A stretch of 22,738 bases of DNA from JADFAK01 sp047615865 (GTDB lineage Bacteria > Bacteroidota > Bacteroidia > Flavobacteriales_D > Sanyastnellaceae): positions 1 through 22,738 of the forward strand of contig JBLHIB010000049.1 of the NCBI GenBank assembly GCA_047615865.1, read 5' to 3'. Below the pieces are notes generated by a model. That model did not search any database and was not told the DNA's origin. It saw only the letters and a list, made by a program, of their open reading frames with translations. Of this stretch, positions 16,913-22,738 are shown in pieces (the stretch's first letter is position 1; the number at the start of each line of letters is the position of its first letter). The translations under genes were made by a program, and so were the position numbers.

Positions 16913-17518
16913 ATGAAGATTTCCAGGCATATAGGATTGATGTTGATCCTGACCATCCTTTCTTTTTCCTCTTGTCGAAAATATGATGGTTTGCCTATGG
17001 TAGAATTATTGGTTCAGGATAGTTGGAACAGCTCGCCTATTTCACATGCTCAAGTGGGATTAATGGAGGATCAAGGAGGCTTTTGGACAGCGGAGCTTGT
17101 GATAGTTGAAACTGAATTCACGGATGAATTTGGGACCTGTAGATTTGATCGAAATAGTTTTCGATCTCATGTCCAGTTGGAGCATACCGATTATTCACCT
17201 CTTACAATTTTGGATGCTTTTGACACAGAAGTTGCCGAACTGACAAGATTTCAATTGAACCCAGAGACTTGGGTTAGAATTACGGTGCAGGACACGGGGA
17301 TGGCCAATCCAAACATCGAATCTATTAAAGTAGAAGGAGCTGATTTGTACACGACCTTTTATGACATTGAGGATGGAGACTGGCGTATACGGAAGCCAAG
17401 TGTGGGTCAAGAAAATCACGAATTGAGTATAGAAGTATTGGGCGAAACGGATTATAATTACTCGATTGACGTTGAGTTTTTGCGCTTTGATACTTTGAAC
17501 TTAACTATTCAATACTAG
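16913..17518 (+). CDS. Hypothetical lipoprotein
   Basis: The 201-residue product starts MKISRHIG with a hydrophobic core and lipobox-like FSSC, so Cys22 is the likely lipidated residue. An upstream GTG at 16907 is in frame, but ATG 16913 is preferred because it gives a compact signal peptide. The mature region is acidic and rich in beta strands. Its first part (VELLVQDSWNSSPISHAQVGL ... DEFGTCRFD) recalls carboxypeptidase-regulatory-like or Ig-like folds with a typical substitution-of-content sentence; this is only a resemblance. It is followed after 3 bases by the outer-membrane-barrel candidate, so the two are almost certainly cotranscribed and may act together at the outer membrane. Confidence 0.7.
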   Translation: MKISRHIGLMLILTILSFSSCRKYDGLPMVELLVQDSWNSSPISHAQVGLMEDQGGFWTAELVIVETEFTDEFGTCRFDRNSFRSHVQLEHTDYSPLTILDAFDTEVAELTRFQLNPETWVRITVQDTGMANPNIESIKVEGADLYTTFYDIEDGDWRIRKPSVGQENHELSIEVLGETDYNYSIDVEFLRFDTLNLTIQY

Positions 17519-17521
17519 GCA

Positions 17522-18280
17522 ATGAAGAAAGCTAAATTGTTATTATGCTGCCTCTTGTCCTTAATTGCGACTTCTGAGACTCTGTCTCAAGACGAAGAGA
17601 GGAAAGATTGGTTCTTCGCCGTTAATGTAGACGGGGTTGTGAGTCATTTTGAAATGGATGAATTCGGTAAGAATATATTAGAGCCTATGCAGGAAACATG
17701 GGGATTGGAAAGCACGAATATCTCGTATGGTTTTGGCACAGAAGTGGGAGTTTCGTTGAACCAAAAATACATTGAAATGGCCGTTGATGGTCTGTATATG
17801 CGCAGAAACATCAATGGGATTAAACCAGTGTCGAACTCCGAATTTCGACTTGCCGTTGAAGGAATTGCCGTGACGCACTCAATTGGACTCAAGCTGCACA
17901 ATTTTGGGAGGGAAATAAACAATATTCTGCGGGACGAGCCCAAATGGAATGCAACCTTCCGAATGAAGTTAGGTATGGCGCGAACAGCTGTTTGGCGCGA
18001 GGATCACTACATTTTTTCTGATGGTGAAGATGACGGCTATACCTGGGGTCAAAATAGAACAACTCTTACCTGGGCAAATGAAATCGACGCGGGCTGGAAT
18101 TTTACCAATTCTATTTCTCTCCACCTAGGCGTCGGATACCGTGTACTTCCCATTGGCAAGTATCGACGTGTTGAATATACCGGCATAACTCAGTCTGAAC
18201 CCGATGTAAAGTATGGAGTTACCATGACTGGTTTCTATGGTTCGCTAGGCTTGAGTTATCGCCTTGGAGGAAGTAAGTAA
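17522..18280 (+). CDS. Putative outer membrane beta-barrel protein
   Basis: The 252-residue protein has a signal peptide (MKKAKLLLCCLLSLIATSETLSQ) and then alternating hydrophobic and polar strands, many closing with aromatics: WFFAVNVDGV, SYGFGTEVGVSL, ISLHLGVGYRVLP, GVTMTGFYGSLGLSYRLG. A last strand near the C-terminus is usual for barrel proteins of the porin-like or PorT-like type. No enzyme motif is seen. It sits 3 bases after the lipoprotein gene; function is unknown, and the barrel call is inferred from strand pattern alone. Confidence 0.65.
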   Translation: MKKAKLLLCCLLSLIATSETLSQDEERKDWFFAVNVDGVVSHFEMDEFGKNILEPMQETWGLESTNISYGFGTEVGVSLNQKYIEMAVDGLYMRRNINGIKPVSNSEFRLAVEGIAVTHSIGLKLHNFGREINNILRDEPKWNATFRMKLGMARTAVWREDHYIFSDGEDDGYTWGQNRTTLTWANEIDAGWNFTNSISLHLGVGYRVLPIGKYRRVEYTGITQSEPDVKYGVTMTGFYGSLGLSYRLGGSK

Positions 18281-18350
18281 CACTGTTTGAACTCGAATAA
18301 TACCTCTTTTTTATACTCTGTTTCTTGCCCATTCTAGCTCTTGTTGCTTA

Positions 18351-18380
18351 TTTTGGTCAAGAATACCCATATGTAATTTG
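18351..18380 (+). promoter_or_regulatory. Possible promoter for the BNR-repeat gene
   Basis: TTTTG (18351-18355) and TAATTTG (18374-18380), a one-base-short version of TAnnTTTG, are 18 bases apart. The start ATG at 18386 follows directly, so transcripts would be nearly leaderless. Weak because of the shortened -7 box. Confidence 0.3.
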
Positions 18381-18385
18381 CTACC

Positions 18386-21094
18386 ATGAAAAGATTGATT
18401 TCGTTGCTCGCTATATTATTTGCGCTTGTCGCTGTCCAAGCTCAAGATTATCGTCATTCAGAAAGTGATGAACCTGCTGATTACCAACAAATGCAGGCAC
18501 AATTTGAAAAGTGGTCGGCAGAGAAGGATTTGAACGAAACGAAGGGCTGGAAGTGGTACAAACGATGGGAAGAGCACTATCGTACACGCTTGAATGCAAG
18601 AGGTGAGCTCACCGATCAGGTGGAATTTTTACGCGAGGCTAGTGACTATGTATCCAACAAAAAGGGAAATCGCGCGGCAGATGATTCAAACTGGCTTCCT
18701 GCTGGGCCAAATTACGTACCAGAGACAGTCAATTCAGGGGCTATTCATGGCATTGCTAGAGTGAATTGCATCACATTTCATCCTACAGATCCAGACATAT
18801 TTTGGATTGGAGCTTCTCAAGGCGGAGTTTGGAAAACAAGTGATGGTGGTGAATCATGGACTCCTTTGAACGAAGGGTTGCCGATTTTGAGAATCAGTGA
18901 TATCACTGTGAATCCGGTGAATCCAGAAATTTTATATGCGTGCCTTGGAGACTTTGAATACAATGGAGTTTCACTTGAATTGGATGATCGGAAGCGACAC
19001 ACACATTATGGGTTGGGTCTATATAAGACCATTGATGGCGGACTGAATTGGGAGCCAACTGGACTTACTGTTTTCATGGAAGACTTGGATTATTCTTTAC
19101 TGCGACGTGCGATAATCAATCCCAATAATCCTGATGAATTGGTAGCAGGTGGATTTGAAGGTTTGTGGAGGACTACAGATGCTGGTGCGACATGGACCAA
19201 TGTCCTTGAAGACGTTCTTATAAGTGATTTGGAGCAAGACTTCAATGATCCTTCTGTGCTGTATGCGGCTTCAACTTATGTGAGCTCTCTTGACGAGGGT
19301 AGTGCGCGGATATACAAGTCGGTCGACTTTGGTCTTACTTGGGAGTCTTTGAATTCGGGAATACCAGCAACAGGACTTGTAGACCGTGTTGAGCTTGCTC
19401 TTGCACCGTCGAATTCAGATGTTCTTTATGCGATCACGGCCGACCTTGCAGGTGGTATGTACGCTTTTTACAAATCAGAAGATGGAGGGGCAAACTGGAC
19501 TCAGCAAAGTGATCAGAATACGCCCAATATATTGCACTGGTATGAAGGCACAAATTCAGGCGGACAAGGAAGCTATGATCTTGCTTTGGTCGTTGATCCG
19601 AATGATGAAAATAGTGTGTTTTCTGGAGGCGTGAACATGTGGGGAACAGCAGATGGTGGATTGAGTTGGAATCCAGCATCTTACTGGGTAGATTATTATG
19701 GACCAAGTCTGCATGCCGATCAGCATCAATTCAAATACAACTTGCTCAATGACCGCTTGTATGTGGCCAATGATGGAGGTGTGGTTTACACTGACGAACT
19801 CACAACAGAAACTTGGGATGATTTGTATGAAGGAACGTCGTGGACAACGGAATGGACCAATATTAGTGATGGGATGCAGATTACATCTTTTTATCGCGTG
19901 GGAACTAGTCAAGCCGATTCAGATTATCTGATTTGTGGAAGTCAAGACAATGGAACGTTTTATTACAATGGAGCGCTTTGGTACAAGATCATAGGAGGTG
20001 ATGGAATGAATTGCATTCTGCACCCCGATGACCCTCAAATTCTCATGGGATCGTCACAGTATGGCAACATGACGAGTTCGTTTAACGGCGGTTTTGGTTT
20101 GAATTATGGAGTGAGCGATCCAATGCTACAAAATGAAGAAGGGGAATGGACGACTCCGTTTTTCTATCATGAAGGGGCGGACAGAATATATGCTGGATTC
20201 GGAAATATGTGGTACTCGACCAATTGGGGAGACACGTGGGTTCAGAATTCTGATTTTGACAACTTGCCTTTCGAGGATTATCCTGCGCCGGCATCTGCTA
20301 TTGCAAGCTCGATTGATAATCCGGACGCGCAGTATTTTGCACGCCGACTGTGGTACTCACAAGGAACAGAATCTGAAATGTGGGTGAGTTTCTTGGATGG
20401 AGATGATTGGGAGAACGTGACTGCTGGTTTGCCATCGACTTTATTCTTCACCGACGTAGTTGTAGACAAAGTGGACCCGCTTATGGCATGGGTAACGTGC
20501 AGTGGATTTGAGGATGGAGTGAAAGTATTTAGAACATTGGACGGCGGTCAGAATTGGGAGAATATGTCATTTGACCTACCGAATATTCCAGTGAATTGTA
20601 TTGCTTTGGATTATATCGGAGATGAGCATCGCTTGTATTTGGGAACAGACTTGGGAATTTATACGATCGCAGATTTGGAGACTTCTTGGGAGTCTTTTGA
20701 TGCCAATATGCCTCCAGTTATTGTGAGCGACCTAGACATCAATCCGGCTTCTCTTGAATTGTATGCAGCGACTTTCGGGCGAGGAATATGGAAATCGAGT
20801 TTTACGCCTTACATCATTGATACTGATGTAGAGGATGTAAAAGTTGATTTTGGAATGGAGGTTTATCCGAATCCATCGAATGGAATTTTTAATATCACTG
20901 TCGATCAAACTTCTGGCGATAAGGTGACTCTTTCTGTGGTCAATATTCTGGGAGCTACTGTCATCAACGTAGTGTTAGCTTCCAATCAATTTACTGGGGG
21001 TTATGAGCTTAAAACTGATCTAGGGGCTGGGGTTTATTATGTGTTGCTCCAGATGGGAGGCTCTTCGGAGACTGTGAAGGTTGTTGTTGATTAA
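18386..21094 (+). CDS. Secreted BNR/sortilin-like multi-repeat protein with T9SS type A tail
   Basis: This 902-residue protein has a signal peptide (MKRLISLLAILFALVAVQAQ), a charged N-terminal helical stretch (residues about 20-100), and then about 700 residues of beta-propeller repeats. Eight Asp-box-like motifs S/T-x-D-x-G-x-x-W are visible, such as TSDGGESW, TIDGGLNW, TTDAGATW, SVDFGLTW, SEDGGANW, TADGGLSW and TLDGGQNW, one being the variant STNWGDTW. This is the VPS10/sortilin-like or WD40/YVTN/BNR family. Repeats also carry ITFHPTDP and INPNNPDEL strings. The C-terminus (about 825-902) has MEVYPNPSNGIF and a GAGVYYVLL strand, the type A T9SS sorting signal. Sialidase catalytic residues are not recognised, so binding or a structural role at the surface is more likely than hydrolysis. 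Transcribed alone or with the preceding pair (105 bp gap). Confidence 0.88.
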   Translation: MKRLISLLAILFALVAVQAQDYRHSESDEPADYQQMQAQFEKWSAEKDLNETKGWKWYKRWEEHYRTRLNARGELTDQVEFLREASDYVSNKKGNRAADDSNWLPAGPNYVPETVNSGAIHGIARVNCITFHPTDPDIFWIGASQGGVWKTSDGGESWTPLNEGLPILRISDITVNPVNPEILYACLGDFEYNGVSLELDDRKRHTHYGLGLYKTIDGGLNWEPTGLTVFMEDLDYSLLRRAIINPNNPDELVAGGFEGLWRTTDAGATWTNVLEDVLISDLEQDFNDPSVLYAASTYVSSLDEGSARIYKSVDFGLTWESLNSGIPATGLVDRVELALAPSNSDVLYAITADLAGGMYAFYKSEDGGANWTQQSDQNTPNILHWYEGTNSGGQGSYDLALVVDPNDENSVFSGGVNMWGTADGGLSWNPASYWVDYYGPSLHADQHQFKYNLLNDRLYVANDGGVVYTDELTTETWDDLYEGTSWTTEWTNISDGMQITSFYRVGTSQADSDYLICGSQDNGTFYYNGALWYKIIGGDGMNCILHPDDPQILMGSSQYGNMTSSFNGGFGLNYGVSDPMLQNEEGEWTTPFFYHEGADRIYAGFGNMWYSTNWGDTWVQNSDFDNLPFEDYPAPASAIASSIDNPDAQYFARRLWYSQGTESEMWVSFLDGDDWENVTAGLPSTLFFTDVVVDKVDPLMAWVTCSGFEDGVKVFRTLDGGQNWENMSFDLPNIPVNCIALDYIGDEHRLYLGTDLGIYTIADLETSWESFDANMPPVIVSDLDINPASLELYAATFGRGIWKSSFTPYIIDTDVEDVKVDFGMEVYPNPSNGIFNITVDQTSGDKVTLSVVNILGATVINVVLASNQFTGGYELKTDLGAGVYYVLLQMGGSSETVKVVVD

Positions 21095-21644
21095 TAGAGA
21101 GTAAGAGTAAGAGAAAAGAGCAAGAGATAAGTTGATAGTTGTCTTTCTCAAGACTCGCACTCCAACTCGCACTGGCTAGTATTTTACTATAGGCTCCGGT
21201 GAAATAAAGGGAAATAGATTTTACAATTTACACTTTGGATTTTGGAATGAGGTGCGATCCTAAGCCAAAATTGACGGCTACTCAGAAACCACCAAAAACC
21301 ATTTCCAAAGCCCATTTCCAAAACCCACGTCCTCAATACTCACACTCTCACTCGCACTGGCCTTCAGGTCGATTTACGATTGTCGTTTCCTTAAAACTTC
21401 ATTCAATGCTGTCGACGGCTTAGATCGTTCATGCAATCTTGAAATTTAAGAGCAAGAGGAAGTTAAAAGAGGAAGAGATAAGTAGGTGGGCGTAATTCTC
21501 AAGACTCTTTCTCGCACTCGCACTCTTTCCGCCCTTCAAGTCAATTTATGATTGGGTATTCTTAAAAGTTCTTGCAGTTCAATGTGAGGCTAAATCCACT
21601 TGAAACTTCCTCTTTTCTCTTGCTCTTGCTCTTCCTCTTCCTCT
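21095..21644. repeat. Intergenic polypurine/polypyrimidine tracts with CTCGCACT-type repeats
   Basis: This gene-free stretch holds purine-rich tracts built on GAGCAAGAG/GAGTAAGAG (21095-21131 and 21448-21482) and a pyrimidine-rich counterpart built on CTCTTGCTC (21606-21644), so the last two can pair as an inverted repeat. Three copies of a CTCAAGACTC...CTCGCACT unit lie at 21147-21176, 21331-21410 and 21498-21590; the second and third continue as similar sequence (CTTCAGGTCGATTTACGATTG against CTTCAAGTCAATTTATGATTG) and CTTAAAA. A short direct repeat CATTTCCAAA also occurs twice at 21299-21323. No coding frame is convincing. It looks like a dispersed non-coding repeat that has duplicated locally; the hairpin could also end transcription of the upstream gene. 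Confidence 0.6.
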
Positions 21645-21674
21645 ATTTAAAAAAAGGGCCTAGATTCAAATCCC

Positions 21675-21682
21675 TACCTTTG
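21675..21682 (+). promoter_or_regulatory. Candidate -7 promoter box for the phosphoesterase gene
   Basis: TACCTTTG matches TAnnTTTG exactly and lies 26 bases before the ATG at 21709, giving a leader of about 20 bases. No TTG is visible at the -33 distance. Confidence 0.45.
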
Positions 21683-21708
21683 TAACACGCCCTTGTAACT
21701 AAATTATC

Positions 21709-22738
21709 ATGAGAATACTTTTAAGTCTAGCCTTAGTCTTGGGCCTTTCATTCATGGGCGTTGCTCAGAATTTCAAAATGCAGCCTTATTTAGAGGATGC
21801 TGAACCAGACCATATTCATATTTCTTGGATGACCGATTCGGGTGCGGAGACGACAGTGAATTGGGGAACAACGGAAAGTTTGGGAGCGACAGTTTCTGGG
21901 ACTTCTTATACCAACTTATTTGGCGATGAGATGCATGAAGTGGAACTCACCGGACTTGCAGCCAACACGACTTATTTCTATCAAGTCACGACGGGCGCAC
22001 TCAATTCCGAGGTTATTCAATTCAAGACGCCGCCATTGGCTTCGGCCGAGCAGTCGTTCAATTTCGTTGCGATGAGTGATATGCAGCGGGACGGTGGGAA
22101 CCCGACTATCTTCGATCAAATTGTGAAGGATGGAGTTATTCCCGTTTCGAATGAGACGTATGGCGGACACATATCGGATGATTTGGGCTTTGTCATTATC
22201 CCAGGAGATTTGGTTGACAATGGTCTGAACTACGGGAGTTGGATGACTGAATTTTTTAGTCCGGGAGAAGATCTATTCCAGTCGGTACCTGTGTATCCTG
22301 TTCTAGGAAATCACGAGGTTAACACGCCTTATTATTTTGACTTTTTCCACTTACCGGAAAATGGAAGCGTCGGTTTCGAGGAGCATTGGTATTACAAGGA
22401 TTATTCAAACGTGCGCATCATAGGACTGGATTCAAATTCGCCTTTTGACACGCAGGCACAGCTCAATTGGCTTCAGGTAGTATTGAACCAGAGTTGTTCT
22501 GATACGGATATTGACTTTGTATTTGTCCAATTGCACCACCCACACCACTCGGAATTGTGGCTGCCTGGTGAAAGCGGATTTTCGACTTCTGTGGTTGAAC
22601 AGCTAGAGACATTTAGCACTTCATGTGGAAAACCAAGTATTCATTTCTTTGGTCACACACATGGTTATTCAAGAGGCCAGTCACAAGAACATGACCACGT
22701 GATGGTGAACGTAGCGACAGCAGGTGGAAATATTGATT
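21709..22738 (+). CDS. Purple-acid-phosphatase-like metallophosphoesterase, 3' end beyond window
   Basis: Translation from ATG 21709 stays open to the last base (343 codons seen). It begins with a signal peptide (MRILLSLALVLGLSFMGVAQ). Residues about 22-110 look like the N-terminal fibronectin-III-like domain of purple acid phosphatases (HIHISWMTDSG, ELTGLAANTTYFYQV). The metallophosphoesterase domain follows with its motifs in order: D124 in MSDMQ, GDLVDN (D167), GNHE (N201, H202), QLHHPHH (H276-H280) and FGHTHGYSRG (H316, H318). All five metal-binding blocks are present, so the enzyme should be active on phosphoesters in the periplasm or outside the cell. The natural substrate is not predictable. 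A T9SS tail may follow beyond the window, as in the neighbouring BNR gene. Confidence 0.88.
   Translation, partial: MRILLSLALVLGLSFMGVAQNFKMQPYLEDAEPDHIHISWMTDSGAETTVNWGTTESLGATVSGTSYTNLFGDEMHEVELTGLAANTTYFYQVTTGALNSEVIQFKTPPLASAEQSFNFVAMSDMQRDGGNPTIFDQIVKDGVIPVSNETYGGHISDDLGFVIIPGDLVDNGLNYGSWMTEFFSPGEDLFQSVPVYPVLGNHEVNTPYYFDFFHLPENGSVGFEEHWYYKDYSNVRIIGLDSNSPFDTQAQLNWLQVVLNQSCSDTDIDFVFVQLHHPHHSELWLPGESGFSTSVVEQLETFSTSCGKPSIHFFGHTHGYSRGQSQEHDHVMVNVATAGGNID

Noticed and set aside
16705..16956. N-terminal extension of the DUF3108 protein by 84 residues
   Set aside because: The extension has no protein character, overlaps the divergent promoter and the start of the lipoprotein gene, and would bury the signal peptide.
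21235..21423. 62-codon plus-strand frame in the repeat region
   Set aside because: It is made of the repeat units (HSHSHWPSG and similar), with no homologous look and no promoter.
1..22738. Search for CRISPR arrays, tRNA, rRNA, transposases, phage genes and defence or toxin-antitoxin genes
   Set aside because: No regularly spaced direct repeats, no cloverleaf or rRNA-like stretch, and no recognisable mobile-element or defence protein was seen by eye; small structured RNAs could still be missed.

Overview
The window looks like chromosomal DNA of a Bacteroidota bacterium, most likely a marine-type member of Flavobacteriales (Cryomorphaceae/Crocinitomicaceae-like; the family is inference). The signs are four proteins ending in a type A type-IX-secretion (T9SS) sorting domain with a YPNP or FPNP motif, one giant protein ending in the type B (gliding-motility-associated, CHU_C) domain, promoter boxes of the Bacteroidota form TAnnTTTG, no obvious Shine-Dalgarno sequences before most starts, and the neighbouring pair M23 lipoprotein / DUF3108 that is common in this phylum.

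Layout. 41-5698 (minus) is a giant PKD-repeat adhesin-like protein with a T9SS type B tail. 5699-6437 is a long divergent intergenic region with candidate leftward promoters. 6438-7394 (plus) is a PCMD-like secreted protein framed by two similar ~51 bp repeats (6369-6419 and 7402-7453) that look like integron attC sites, so this gene resembles a gene cassette. Then come an adenine-deaminase-type enzyme (7486-8541) and lysyl-tRNA synthetase (8613-10322), closed by a hairpin. 10367-13077 (minus) holds two neighbouring, translationally overlapping T9SS cargo genes, each broken by a frameshift, one of them at an (AT)5 tract. 13357-14517 (plus) is a class V PLP enzyme whose stop overlaps that of the convergent M23 peptidase lipoprotein (14514-15764, minus), followed upstream by a DUF3108 protein (15877-16704, minus). 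From 16913 all genes run rightward: a lipoprotein and an outer-membrane-barrel candidate 3 bp apart, a 902-residue BNR/sortilin-like T9SS cargo, a 614 bp intergenic stretch of polypurine/polypyrimidine and CTCGCACT-type repeats, and the 5' part of a purple-acid-phosphatase-like metallophosphoesterase cut by the window end.

How it fits together. The core genes (lysS, deaminase, PLP enzyme, M23, DUF3108) are ordinary housekeeping or envelope genes. Between them sits an accessory layer of cell-surface or secreted proteins that share only the T9SS export tag. Two of these are decayed and one sits between attC-like repeats, so the accessory layer seems to be turning over. I see no CRISPR array, rRNA, tRNA, transposase, integrase or phage gene. 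The attC-like cassette around a T9SS cargo gene and the pair of frameshifted cargo genes are the most unusual things here. I do not see a convincing new multi-gene system.
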